Shown one piece after another: positions 1 to 9,792 of a stretch of 26,505 nt of DNA (position 1 is its first letter; the number at the start of each line of letters is the position of its first letter). The notes beneath the pieces were generated by a model that saw only the letters and a program-made list of their open reading frames with translations, was not told the origin of the DNA and did not search any database. Origin of the DNA: Bacteroidota bacterium (GTDB lineage: Bacteria > Bacteroidota > Bacteroidia > Bacteroidales > Prolixibacteraceae); the NCBI GenBank assembly GCA_023412195.1, contig JAEYNZ010000003.1, positions 1 to 26,505 of the forward strand. The letters run 5' to 3'. The translations under genes and the position numbers were made by a program.

Positions 1-641
1 AGCTTCAATTAAAATGGATTTGAAAATAGAGGGGGTCTAAAAATTAATGGCTAAATGAATTGCCCATAAATTGGGCTCTACAGATAATAAAATTTAATAA
101 TCCCGACTTTAGTCGGTTAACAGTGATAGTTTATATACCATAAAATTGAGATTTTTCATTTAGACAACTTCAAAAAATAGCAGTTCGACGGTTAACGAAG
201 AGACTGGATGTCAAATTTAAACGTGGCACTCTTCTAATGATTAGAAATCATTTGCATCATCTTATTTTTTTTACGCTTGATATCATAGATTATCCCGTAA
301 TTTAAAAATGGATAGTTTTTTGTTCCCTGCCTCTCGGAGCTAACTGGGTTGGATGCTGATGATTTATTCTCTTTTTAAATTGAATAACGGGAAATAAGTA
401 GTAAATTGTATTAAATATAAATGGATATATTATTCTTAATATCAAAATTATAGGATATTTATTTTTGAAAACCTGATTCAATAGACATCCTTAAAGTTCA
501 TAATTAGTTTAGGAAAAATGATTCTTAAAAGGATATCATGGGTCGGGGATATAGAAAGATAAACGGTACTACTTCCTGACTTGAGCTACACATGTTTAAT
601 GGTGATCAATAGAAGATAACCTGTTATACATTGGCAATAAT
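1..641. other. Gene-free leader region with two small hairpins
   Basis: I find no credible coding frame here; the sequence is strongly A/T-rich with stops in every frame. Two perfect short inverted repeats are visible: GCCCA/TGGGC with a 5-nt loop (62-76) and CCGACT/AGTCGG with a 2-nt loop (103-116). The second resembles short hairpins common between Bacteroidota genes. Neither is followed by a clear T-run, so I do not call a terminator. I see no clean TAnnTTTG promoter directly before the LuxR-type gene at 642. Confidence 0.5.
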
Positions 642-1094
642 ATGTCAGCTAATTTCCATATCACAGTAGTATCTGAAAAATCTCTTGATGAACAGGAGTT
701 TGAGTTATATTGTAACAGTGTTTGGAATGAAGAGACTGAATTAGTACTTTTTCAAAATATACATGAGATCTTAGCATTACTTCGGCCAATTGGGAAAACG
801 TTACAAGTTAAACTTAATGTATATGTCTATGATCAATTTTTAGCGATTTCCCGGATTAATAAAAAATTAAAAACCGGAGTGGTAATAAATGATCATAAAT
901 TAAGTATTCGCGAAATTGAAGTCCTTGGTTTAATAATGCAAGGTTATAGCAATAAACAAATCTCCGAAAAACTTTTTATAAGTTTTGAAACAGTGCGTTC
1001 ACATCGAAAAAATATACTTAAAAAGACTGGAGCAAAAAATACAGTAGTTCTGATTAATTATTATCATCAAACCTTTTTTGATAAGCAGCATTAA
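642..1094 (+). CDS. Small LuxR/FixJ-type HTH transcription regulator
   Basis: A 150-aa protein whose C-terminal part (about residues 86-143) is a LuxR/GerE helix-turn-helix. The visible core is LSIREIEVLGLIMQGYSNKQ, followed by a recognition helix around FETVRSHRKNILKK. The first 85 residues are too short for a complete receiver domain with its Asp pocket and match no sensor fold I recognise. Phosphorylation-dependent control is therefore unlikely. It lies 188 nt upstream of, and co-oriented with, the large accessory genes, so a role as their local regulator is plausible but only inferred from position. The DNA-binding call is solid; target and signal are unknown. Confidence 0.85.
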   Translation: MSANFHITVVSEKSLDEQEFELYCNSVWNEETELVLFQNIHEILALLRPIGKTLQVKLNVYVYDQFLAISRINKKLKTGVVINDHKLSIREIEVLGLIMQGYSNKQISEKLFISFETVRSHRKNILKKTGAKNTVVLINYYHQTFFDKQH

Positions 1095-1282
1095 ATAAGA
1101 ATAGGTGAAATATCTACCTTTCTATCGAAAAATTCCGGCCTGGGCTTTTCAATGAAATCTTTTAATCTATTTCTATTTGAATATGAAAATTCACCCTTTA
1201 GGGGGATTGAAATCGCCTGTGCAGTTATTCTACCTTGCATATAATAAATGTAAATGTCTGTGAATATTTAAAATATTTCATC

Positions 1283-3862
1283 ATGAATAACAATAATTTA
1301 AACGGAAATACGCAGCTCGAAGATTTTGAGACCCCTTTTTCAGATGTGACATTTGCAAGGGAAGAACCGGAGAATGAAGGAATCAGGAATTATGACAATC
1401 AAATTTATCATGAGTTGGAAAATCCTTTTGCACACACATTTGAAATGTCAGACATTTTAAATACACAATCACCTTATGCCCAGGATTACGTCCAGTTTCT
1501 TGGAGAACTTTACGATTCGGAGTTTTCAAATACTTTAGATGAACTGGCTGCAGAATTAGAGGATACATGGAGTAGCAAAATTTCAAATGAAATTGCAATG
1601 GGTGACAGTTTTATTCCTTATGCAACCCAACAGGCTAACGAATACTTTGAGCCTTTAATTAAAGGAAGTGAAAAATTGATAGATATGATTTCTGATCACT
1701 TCTCAGGAAATAATCTTGCAGATTATTCTGAAGCAGAAATTGAAAGGTTTTTTACGGAATTTGAATTTGATTATTCCTGTTTTACACCAATACAGGAACA
1801 GTTTCTGGGATCTTTGGTTAAAAAAGTAAAATCAGCAGTTAGCAAAGGTGTTAATCTGGCGAAAAAAGGAATAAGTGCCGTTGGGAAAATTCTGCCTGTT
1901 AATATTATTCTTGGTAAGCTTAAATCTTTAATACGGCCGTTACTTGATAAGGTTTTAAAATTTGCAATTGGCAAATTACCTAAAAATTTACAGCCTCATG
2001 CACAATCACTTGCCAAAAAATTCCTGAAGCTTGAAGTGTCAGGTTCAGAAGAATATGAAATTGATGAAGTTGCAGCAAATGGCAATTTAGATGCCATTCA
2101 AACTGAATTTGATAATTTTATTTCAAACCTGGTTTTCTCAGGTCAGGAAACAGAAGCTGAAGATCTGGTTATGGATTACGAAACTTCACTGGATTATTTA
2201 CAGCATGAGACAGATTCTGAAACAGGTGGATTAAACATCCCTTCCCTTGATGCCGGACGCCGTCAATTTATTGATGAATTAAAAAATTTAAGGGATGGAG
2301 AAAGTCCTGCACCTGCAATTGAACGCTTTTTACCTGTAGCTATTATGGCACTTCGGCCGGTGATTAAAATGGCTTTATCAATCATTGGCCGGCAGAAAGT
2401 AATTAATTTTCTGGCCAATTTGCTCGCACAGCTTATAGGGAAATATGTACCCGTGAATGTTGCACGTCCGTTGGCAGCAAGCATTATTGATGTAGGTATG
2501 GGTGCAATTGGTTTTGAAACCTATGAGATGGATAAGCCCGATGTCGCATATGAAGCAATTGCCAATACCATTCAGGAGACTATTCAGAGTCTTGGAGCAA
2601 TAAATGAAAATACTTTAAATGACAATGAAGCGCTAACCGGTCAATTGCTGGAAGCATTTGAAACAGCAGCAGCAAATAATTTTCCTTCTCAATACATCAG
2701 GGAGGAGGTCCGCAAGTCTAGCCAGCACGGGTTGTGGGTGCTGAAACCAAGACAGGGACCGCGTTATTTATATAAAAAGCATACACACATTTTCACTACA
2801 ACAATTACTCCCCAGATTGCCCGGACACTCAAAACTTTTAAGGGTGCTCCTTTATTCAACTATTTACGTGATAAATTAGGTTTAGACCCATCAAAACCAA
2901 TCCAGGCAAGGGTTCATTTATATGAAGCAATTAATGGCACAAGGCTCAGTCAGGTAAGCCGTTATGAAAAAGTGCCCGGCTTAGGTACTGCGCAACCATC
3001 AGGAAATGTACAGTTTCATCCGTTGACAGTAGAAGCAGCATCATTGTTAATCAAAGAACCTGGATTGGGTAAAAATTTTTCCTCCAGGTTTACCAGCAAA
3101 AGGCATCGCACTGCATTGGGACAAAGGTTCTATTATCTTGAAATTAACGGTGCCCGTTTACGGGTTACCAATATGCCAGATAACCGACTTACTCAATCCG
3201 GAACTTCGGGTATTCCCTCAGTTGGTAATTCAAGGATACGGGTAGTGAGCACAAGCGACGTGCAGGCGGTAATGAATTTTGTGCGTTCCGAAATAAAATT
3301 TAATTACTATTTCAGCGAAGCAGAGGCAAAATCAGTTGTTGAAAGATTAAATCGTAATGATTATATGGGTGCTACAATGAACATCCGTCAATCAGTAAAG
3401 AACGTTTTAAATGATATGCTGTTAAAGAATGTGAGTAATAAAGTAAAAATTATTCACGAAGCTATGCCTGAGTTGTTTCTGGATAATTACAACGATCAGC
3501 AGGAACAATTCTCACCACTAAGTGCTGTTGGACAAGCATTAAAAGGCATTTCACTCAGCTCAGGGAAAGAATTACTAACCAGGATAGTTGAGAAACTGAC
3601 AGATAAGCTCTCAGGATTGGCAATTGAAGCTATTGCAAATCACTTTAAAGGCAGAGCGGCTGAATTTAAACAGGCGCAGGCAGAACCACAGGATGGAGTA
3701 ACGGTTCAGGTTTTCTGGAAGAACATTCAGGGTATTTCATCTGTCAAATCAGTTATTCATGCAATAAGGGGAAAACTCTCTATTCCCAATCTTGCGGAAC
3801 TTTCGCTTCCGAATATTCAGGCACCCGAAGTAAAAATAACAGCAGGTAAGAATTTTGAATAA
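1283..3862 (+). CDS. Large secreted or cargo-like protein with amphipathic helical segments, function unknown
   Basis: This encodes 859 aa. I prefer ATG 1283 (MNNNNLNGN) over a TTG at 1235, because the extra 16 residues look non-coding. The N-terminus is acidic and carries TPFSD (residues 17-21) and NPFA (47-50), a pair echoed in the phospholipase-D-like protein downstream. Two Lys/Arg-containing hydrophobic helical stretches follow, at about 166-250 and 347-413. They lack the length and pure hydrophobicity of stable transmembrane helices and look membrane-associating. There is no cleavable signal peptide. The middle and C-terminal parts match no domain I can name. I recall similar sequences next to HExxH proteins like the one downstream, often in injection-system-associated loci, but cannot give a family name. 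The stop codon abuts the next ATG, so the two genes are probably translationally coupled. Confidence 0.8.
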   Translation: MNNNNLNGNTQLEDFETPFSDVTFAREEPENEGIRNYDNQIYHELENPFAHTFEMSDILNTQSPYAQDYVQFLGELYDSEFSNTLDELAAELEDTWSSKISNEIAMGDSFIPYATQQANEYFEPLIKGSEKLIDMISDHFSGNNLADYSEAEIERFFTEFEFDYSCFTPIQEQFLGSLVKKVKSAVSKGVNLAKKGISAVGKILPVNIILGKLKSLIRPLLDKVLKFAIGKLPKNLQPHAQSLAKKFLKLEVSGSEEYEIDEVAANGNLDAIQTEFDNFISNLVFSGQETEAEDLVMDYETSLDYLQHETDSETGGLNIPSLDAGRRQFIDELKNLRDGESPAPAIERFLPVAIMALRPVIKMALSIIGRQKVINFLANLLAQLIGKYVPVNVARPLAASIIDVGMGAIGFETYEMDKPDVAYEAIANTIQETIQSLGAINENTLNDNEALTGQLLEAFETAAANNFPSQYIREEVRKSSQHGLWVLKPRQGPRYLYKKHTHIFTTTITPQIARTLKTFKGAPLFNYLRDKLGLDPSKPIQARVHLYEAINGTRLSQVSRYEKVPGLGTAQPSGNVQFHPLTVEAASLLIKEPGLGKNFSSRFTSKRHRTALGQRFYYLEINGARLRVTNMPDNRLTQSGTSGIPSVGNSRIRVVSTSDVQAVMNFVRSEIKFNYYFSEAEAKSVVERLNRNDYMGATMNIRQSVKNVLNDMLLKNVSNKVKIIHEAMPELFLDNYNDQQEQFSPLSAVGQALKGISLSSGKELLTRIVEKLTDKLSGLAIEAIANHFKGRAAEFKQAQAEPQDGVTVQVFWKNIQGISSVKSVIHAIRGKLSIPNLAELSLPNIQAPEVKITAGKNFE

Positions 3863-5137
3863 ATGCAGATTATGAATATTTTAATAACAACACCTGTATA
3901 TACTTCACTAAACCGTCAGATAAATCATTGGACCCAGGCAGCGTCACGACTTTCAGCTCTTGACAATCTTGCTTCCGGAAATGCGTGGCATGGCATTGAA
4001 CAGAACCTTGGAAAGTTGCTGAGGCAAACATTGCAAAAAAGCATCCGGAATGTTGAGGATTTTGCAAAGTCGCTCATCAGGCAGTTGGAATTGGCAAAAG
4101 ATAATCCGGATGAACTAAGAAAAGTTAAACTTGGGCTTATTCAATTACGTAATCAATATTTAAAGGCAGAAGAAACAATCCATTTCTATACAGTAGCCAT
4201 TAACTCCAGAACAACTCCAAATATAGCTGCACTGCTCAGGGCGTGTGATATCCTGTGCATTAAAAGCATGCAGGAATTGCTTCAGCCACTGGGAAAGGAA
4301 ACTCCCTATATTCTGACCTATGTTGAAAAAGGTGTAGGTGCATCAATACTTAAAGCTGGCTTGCGCCTTTGGGATGGCAACATCAGTCCTGTTGCTGCAA
4401 TAAAAGTTACACAGCATAACCTCTTTCGGCCTACAGCAATTATCCATGAAACCGGGCATCAGGTAGCTCATATGCTCAACTGGAATGAAGAGCTTGGTAT
4501 CTCATTGAACAATAATCTGAGAAGCCATCCCAGAGTTGTTGCTGAGGCCTACAGCAGTTGGTCAAGTGAAATTGCAGCAGATGCTTTTGCCTTTGTGCAT
4601 ACAGGTTTTGCAGCAGTTTCAGCGTTGCACGATGTAGTGAGTGGAATACCATCCTCAATATTTGCCTATCATGCCAGAGACCCACACCCAATTTCGTATT
4701 TACGTGTACTAATGAATATCGAAATGTGCAGGCAGTTTTATGGCCAGGGTCCCTGGGATCAACTTGAGATGTCGTTTAAAAATGTGTATGATATAAAACT
4801 GGCAAAATATCCTTCTGTTGAATTAATTAACCTGTGCCTGGCTGCTCTGCCTGATGTAGTGCGGTTGGTATTAAAGTCACCTTTTCATGCTTTTAATAAT
4901 CAATCTTTATCTCAGATGATCCCACCTGAACGTGTAAGTCCGCAGGCTTTGCAGAAGCTGGAATATCTGGCTGGTCCTGCACTGTATACGTCACATGCCT
5001 GGATATGGAAGGAATGTATTAAACTACTTGCAGTTAACGGATACAAAATCGGCCTCGGACAGGGAGATCTTGCCTCGCTTTACAAGCAACAGGAAGATTG
5101 GATGATAAGGCTGGGCTTTGCAGTTGAAATAAATTAA
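3863..5137 (+). CDS. HExxH zinc metallopeptidase-like protein (putative gluzincin)
   Basis: A 424-aa protein with the zinc-peptidase motif HETGH at residues 195-199. About 40 residues on comes SEIAAD, where Glu236 is a good third zinc ligand with Asp240 in the usual gluzincin spacing. HPISYLR follows at 275-281, like the His-Pro...Arg segment of several HExxH peptidases. No signal peptide or membrane segment is seen. The N-terminal 110 residues are helical and probably regulatory or structural. The gene starts at the base after the upstream stop, which implies an obligate partnership with the 859-aa protein. Candidate roles are processing of co-encoded proteins or a toxic protease effector; the substrate is unknown. 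ATG 3872 is an alternative start. Confidence 0.85.
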   Translation: MQIMNILITTPVYTSLNRQINHWTQAASRLSALDNLASGNAWHGIEQNLGKLLRQTLQKSIRNVEDFAKSLIRQLELAKDNPDELRKVKLGLIQLRNQYLKAEETIHFYTVAINSRTTPNIAALLRACDILCIKSMQELLQPLGKETPYILTYVEKGVGASILKAGLRLWDGNISPVAAIKVTQHNLFRPTAIIHETGHQVAHMLNWNEELGISLNNNLRSHPRVVAEAYSSWSSEIAADAFAFVHTGFAAVSALHDVVSGIPSSIFAYHARDPHPISYLRVLMNIEMCRQFYGQGPWDQLEMSFKNVYDIKLAKYPSVELINLCLAALPDVVRLVLKSPFHAFNNQSLSQMIPPERVSPQALQKLEYLAGPALYTSHAWIWKECIKLLAVNGYKIGLGQGDLASLYKQQEDWMIRLGFAVEIN

Positions 5138-5164
5138 AAAGTTAATAACTAATAAAAAATAGAT

Positions 5165-5542
5165 ATGAAAACCAAGGAGTATGCCTCGAAGGAAATTTCT
5201 TTTGATACGAACTTTGAAATTGATTCTCTTCAAAATACAGATGATCTGGTAAGGCTTTATAATTTTAATGAGTCGCAAATAGAGATGTATGATAAAGGTA
5301 TTCAAATAGCGATCAGCAAAGGAGATTCTTTTAATGCAATTCAGGAAGTGCAGAATCAATTAAGATCTTTCCAAATAAAAATAAGGAATAAGCTTGATAA
5401 GGATAAACCTAAAAAAGCCGATATTTCCTATGATACCCAATCCATCATTTCTTCCAGTTCAGTATCAAAAAAAGATTCGAAGTTATTGATAGATATACCT
5501 GAAGATTACTTTCCGGTAAACAAAAAAAATATTAAATATTAA
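5165..5542 (+). CDS. Small hydrophilic protein of unknown function
   Basis: A 125-aa protein I do not recognise. It is rich in Lys, Asp and Ser, with no signal peptide, Cys pair or membrane segment. The middle (about residues 35-85) looks helical and could form a short coiled coil; the C-terminal third is Ser/Lys-rich and probably disordered. It sits 27 nt after the metallopeptidase and 11 nt before the 444-aa gene, so all three are likely on one transcript. Small charged proteins in such positions can be chaperones, adaptors or immunity factors, but nothing in the sequence selects among these. Confidence 0.7.
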   Translation: MKTKEYASKEISFDTNFEIDSLQNTDDLVRLYNFNESQIEMYDKGIQIAISKGDSFNAIQEVQNQLRSFQIKIRNKLDKDKPKKADISYDTQSIISSSSVSKKDSKLLIDIPEDYFPVNKKNIKY

Positions 5543-5553
5543 AATAATCAGCT

Positions 5554-6888
5554 ATGGATGCAATTAATAATCTTATATTCAGTGCACTGAATAATACAGG
5601 TATCCCTCAGATATCATCTGGCTTTATTGGGCTTCCTCAGGAATTGGTATCACCTACCACACCTGGAATTATAAATGGACTTAATTCCTCTTACCATATA
5701 AAAATTAAAGAAGTATTCTGCACATTCGATGATTCGGACTATATTGATAAGGCCATTCAGAAACATTGGACCGATATGGTATATAAGAGAGATTACAAAA
5801 ATGGCTCCGTTGTTTATACTGCATTCACTGATATCCCTAATCCTCTTACTGCCACTCAAACAGATCGGGATAACCAGGGCGTACATCTTATTCCTCTCTA
5901 TCATTTAATATATGCCTATCTTGTAGAAAACACGCGTATTGCTCAAATTTTTGAAAAGATGTTGCACATGTATACTCATGATGAAAAATTAACCAAGGCA
6001 ACAACTTCTCAAAATAAGTCTGCATTCCAATGGATTATGAATACTGAAAGCCTGTTTTATTCAAATTTGTCGAACACGAATTATCGAAATTTAAAAACTC
6101 AGGTCAGATATCACCCGGAAATGACCAGAAGAAATGCCTACTGGAGACTGTTTGGAATGGACCTGGCATTTGGTGATTTACAATCCAATACACCAGTTAA
6201 CTATTTTAAAGCTGAATTTAACAATCAACCTTTCATAGTATTGTTTGAAAAATTTCTTACCGAAATATGGCAGGCATATGCAAATGCCAATAATAGTTCA
6301 GGGCCCAATACTACTGATATGTTTACTATTGTGGATGCAGCCCAGAAAATTCAGGAAATGCTGATGTCCCGAAGAACAACCGAGACTAATTTTAACAATT
6401 ACAGATATTTTAATTTGTCGAAAGAAGAATATTCCTCCGTAGTGATGATGTCCTGGTTTTATGAGGTTATTTCTTATGATTCTCCGCTAATTCAATTTTT
6501 GCGTTGCAATGGTGGTACTCCCGGAGAAAGACTTATCAATATTGGGAAAAAAGTGGGTGTTCCTGCGCATAGTAAATCTGAAGGCCTTTTGGATATTGCA
6601 CCTCCTATGAATACTTTATTGCGAAGAATTGAATTAGGGGATTACAATGTTGAGACTACCGTGACAAATATTATTAAGAGCCAATTAAACAATTTGCCAA
6701 TAAACAGTCCTGAAAGAATGGCTTTAAATGATCTGCTTCAGATTATCAATAACTGGGAAAAAGCTACAGGGCATAAAATTAAGAACCCGGAAGCGAACAT
6801 TAAAGGAACTGTTCGTATTCAGCCACAAAAGGTAAATGGGGTAAATTCTAATGGAATCGGGGTAAAACCTCAACAGGTGATAAACTGA
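5554..6888 (+). CDS. 444-aa protein of unknown function in the effector-like operon
   Basis: I do not recognise this family. The protein is 444 aa with no signal peptide, membrane segment or catalytic motif I can identify. The N-terminal 50 residues are rich in Gly, Pro, Asn and Ser. The bulk (about 55-400) is aromatic-rich and mixed alpha/beta, with LIPLYHLIYAYLVENTRIAQ near residues 112-131. The C-terminal 40 residues (from about 405) are Lys/Asn/Gly-rich and look flexible. It follows the 125-aa gene by 11 nt and precedes the phospholipase-D-like gene by 81 nt. The size and lack of catalytic motifs would suit a structural, carrier or adaptor subunit; that is inference. Confidence 0.75.
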   Translation: MDAINNLIFSALNNTGIPQISSGFIGLPQELVSPTTPGIINGLNSSYHIKIKEVFCTFDDSDYIDKAIQKHWTDMVYKRDYKNGSVVYTAFTDIPNPLTATQTDRDNQGVHLIPLYHLIYAYLVENTRIAQIFEKMLHMYTHDEKLTKATTSQNKSAFQWIMNTESLFYSNLSNTNYRNLKTQVRYHPEMTRRNAYWRLFGMDLAFGDLQSNTPVNYFKAEFNNQPFIVLFEKFLTEIWQAYANANNSSGPNTTDMFTIVDAAQKIQEMLMSRRTTETNFNNYRYFNLSKEEYSSVVMMSWFYEVISYDSPLIQFLRCNGGTPGERLINIGKKVGVPAHSKSEGLLDIAPPMNTLLRRIELGDYNVETTVTNIIKSQLNNLPINSPERMALNDLLQIINNWEKATGHKIKNPEANIKGTVRIQPQKVNGVNSNGIGVKPQQVIN

Positions 6889-6969
6889 AATAATCTGTCC
6901 GGTGGTTTGATATTGCACATATTTATTTGCAGGTAAATATTTTCGGGAATTATTTGAAAAATTTATTTT

Positions 6970-9654
6970 ATGAGAACTCCCTTTAGTGATTATTTAGAAG
7001 TAAATACAGATTATTATGTTGCTCCTGCATCAGAATTTGAAATAACAAGTCCATTCGCAGATACAGAGAGCATGCTTTATGATATGAACCCTAAATTGGA
7101 TGAAGAATTATCTTCTTCGGAGATGTTGGCAGCTTTGGCATTAAACAGTGCCTTTATGGTTTCATTAAAATGGGCAAATCATCTCGATTCAATTATTACA
7201 ACACTTAATACAATAACAGGTATTAATGCAAAAGACAATCTGGGGAAAGTCGATTATTCACAACTGGTTAAAGCAATTGATAAATATCAGGAAATAAAAA
7301 AACTTACACCTTCCAATAAGGGTGTCTTGGCACACGGCACCTGGGCAATTTTGCAGGGTGATATGGGCCTCCATGACCTTAATAATTACCGTTCACACAT
7401 AGATGTTCAAAAAGCACAACGCAACAACACATTTTATGAAAAAAAAGGAACATGGAATAACCTCACACGTGAGCAAATCACCAGTGAATTAGCATCTGCA
7501 GGTGTTACTAGGTTTGATTTGCCGCTTGATAGTATATATTTTTCGTTGGCTATAGCAAAATTTCAATCATTGAATGGACTGAAAACAGATGGTATTTTAG
7601 GGCCCGATACTTTTGCAAAATTAATATTAAGACCCACGCAGCCTTCAACAATTACTCCTGCTTCAACTTCAAAGTGGAGATCACTGCTGCCCGCTGCTGT
7701 TCTTTGTCCTGCGGAACCATTAATGGATGGAAGGGAAGCCATGGCAGCCATTGCCAGCACTATCCGGTTGACCCGAAGCGGCGATTTTGTTTATATCCTG
7801 GGATGGATGATTAACCTGGATTTTGAGCTGATTCCAGGGGATCCATCCAGTAAGATGGCTAATTTATTGCAACAGGCAGATTTAAGAGGAGTTGCAATAA
7901 GAGTAATGATATGGGGCAATCCATCATATATCACCAGGATTAGCGATGCCAGCAGAAGAATAAATGCATTGAAAAACGGGAGAATGTACATTGACAATGC
8001 TACGACTGGTTCAGCTGCTGTTGGGATAGCTTTGTCTGGAATAAGAACTGCCATCAACATGATTCCGTTTCCATTAAGTCTTGCAATGAATACAATTCCT
8101 CAATGGAAAACTGTAAAAGCCTATGCCCAGTTACCAAATGAAATGAGCCATCACGAAAAAATTATCATAGTAAAGACAGGAGAATCATTGACAGGTTTTT
8201 GTGGTGGAGTAGATTTACATCCCAATCGCATAAATGAGCTTCACGACGTTCATTGTAAGCTTGGGGGGAATGCGGCACTGGAATTATTGAAGATATTTAA
8301 AATGCGATGGGAGTCCCAACTAAAATATTTAACCAGTAGAGGTATATTGCATAAAAGTCTTGGTAACAGCAACCTGATAAGTGACAATTTTATACCAGCT
8401 GTTTTGCCTGCAAAATCAGGAGACTCGTTCGTGAAAATATTTCGTACATATAACCATTGGAATGGTTTGATAAAGGATCGTTCAATTAAAGAGAACCTTC
8501 ATAAAGTAATTTCCAATGCGGAAAGATTTATCTGGATGGAAGACCAGTATATGGTGTCATGTGAAATAGCTTCCTGGTTAAATGAGCGACTTCGCAATGT
8601 GCCGGGTTTTAAGGTTACTATCCTGACTCAGAATGATAAATATGCAAAAGAAGATATGCAGATTCCTAAACGAAAAAGAAAGGAATTTATAGCCGTATTG
8701 AAAAACGGAATTCCTGATCCAGACAAAGTAAGGATACTCCAACTGGTTAAGCCTCCCGCAGTTGCTTTTCATGAACAGGTTCATTCAAAAATGTATGTCA
8801 TAGATGATGATATGGTTGTAATAGGATCAGCAAATTGCAACAGGCGTTCTATGAGCGCTGATAGCGAAACTGCTGCTTTTATTTATAAAAATCCGGATTC
8901 AGATTATAGCCTTGGGGTTGATCTTATGAACAGAATTGGCAGTTATCACCCCAAAGCACAGGTGGTTGGACCTACTGTGGAAGACTATACTGCAAATCCG
9001 GCAGTGACTGATCTGGATGATGAAATTATTGATGCAATAGGAAAGATTTCACCTTTAGTTTCCCTGGGTATTCCTACTAACTATATACTCTTAAGAAAAT
9101 TGGGGCCTCCCGCAGTCAGAGCTGCAATAAATTCTATCTGGGAAGTCATTGACCCTAACCCTGATAACATTCAATGCAGTGTTCCCTCCATCAAATTAGA
9201 AGGTGAAACATATGATCTTGATGCAATAAAAGATACGAGATATTTGCATGAATCAAATGAATTTCAAAATGAACCGGATTACAGCACTGGCGAGAATAAT
9301 TATGAAGAAACTGAATATACGTTTAATTTTCCTGAAGCCGAACCTTCTGAAATAAATGTTTCAGAAAGTTCCGGGCAAGATGTAGTATATGCAGATGAAG
9401 AAGAATTAGTTAAAGAAACACTTGAGAGAGAATCTGCCAAAGCTACTCAACGTTGCGAGGGCCATACCTGCTGGGCCAAAACAGTTCTGAATAAATTATC
9501 TGGACTTAACTTACCCTTAAACAACAAACTGGACGAAACCACAAAAAATGCGATTGCAGATTTTCAGGTAAAAAATAGCATTGCTCCAACGCGTGTAATA
9601 GATTTCGCTACTGAAAGAGCATTACTGGAAGCCGACGCAATTCACAAATATTGA
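6970..9654 (+). CDS. Phospholipase D-like protein with two peptidoglycan-binding domains (ends at an in-frame TGA)
   Basis: An 894-aa protein. The N-terminus carries TPFSD (residues 3-7) and SPFAD (27-31) motifs shared with the 859-aa protein. A peptidoglycan-binding-1-like unit lies at about 165-216 (FQSLNGLKTDGILGPDT). The PLD core runs from about 245 to 680. Its second HKD motif is complete: H605-x-K607, D612, then GSANCN from residue 619. The first has H395-x-K397 and GFCGG, but Lys stands where Asp is usual. An acidic linker (about 750-830) leads to a second peptidoglycan-binding unit (about 829-887). The family cleaves phosphodiester bonds, typically in phospholipids. After TGA 9652-9654 the same frame continues into an amidase domain with no start codon, so this may be the front half of a 1,565-codon gene. 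Confidence 0.88.
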   Translation: MRTPFSDYLEVNTDYYVAPASEFEITSPFADTESMLYDMNPKLDEELSSSEMLAALALNSAFMVSLKWANHLDSIITTLNTITGINAKDNLGKVDYSQLVKAIDKYQEIKKLTPSNKGVLAHGTWAILQGDMGLHDLNNYRSHIDVQKAQRNNTFYEKKGTWNNLTREQITSELASAGVTRFDLPLDSIYFSLAIAKFQSLNGLKTDGILGPDTFAKLILRPTQPSTITPASTSKWRSLLPAAVLCPAEPLMDGREAMAAIASTIRLTRSGDFVYILGWMINLDFELIPGDPSSKMANLLQQADLRGVAIRVMIWGNPSYITRISDASRRINALKNGRMYIDNATTGSAAVGIALSGIRTAINMIPFPLSLAMNTIPQWKTVKAYAQLPNEMSHHEKIIIVKTGESLTGFCGGVDLHPNRINELHDVHCKLGGNAALELLKIFKMRWESQLKYLTSRGILHKSLGNSNLISDNFIPAVLPAKSGDSFVKIFRTYNHWNGLIKDRSIKENLHKVISNAERFIWMEDQYMVSCEIASWLNERLRNVPGFKVTILTQNDKYAKEDMQIPKRKRKEFIAVLKNGIPDPDKVRILQLVKPPAVAFHEQVHSKMYVIDDDMVVIGSANCNRRSMSADSETAAFIYKNPDSDYSLGVDLMNRIGSYHPKAQVVGPTVEDYTANPAVTDLDDEIIDAIGKISPLVSLGIPTNYILLRKLGPPAVRAAINSIWEVIDPNPDNIQCSVPSIKLEGETYDLDAIKDTRYLHESNEFQNEPDYSTGENNYEETEYTFNFPEAEPSEINVSESSGQDVVYADEEELVKETLERESAKATQRCEGHTCWAKTVLNKLSGLNLPLNNKLDETTKNAIADFQVKNSIAPTRVIDFATERALLEADAIHKY

Positions 9655-9792
9655 ACCTCAGCGGTTACAGTTATCAACAAAGCCAAAACAAAAATCGAAG
9701 ATTGGTCCAAAAGCGGTTTATCAGGTGTAAAGATCAAGCCTCAGCATATATTAAAAAATTTTCGTGATCCGCGAAAATTATGGGCATTTGTT

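Noticed and set aside
9652..9670. Selenocysteine insertion at the internal TGA
   Set aside because: Only a 4-bp stem (AACC/GGTT) follows the TGA. That is far too small for a bacterial SECIS, and the position is in an interdomain linker rather than an active site.
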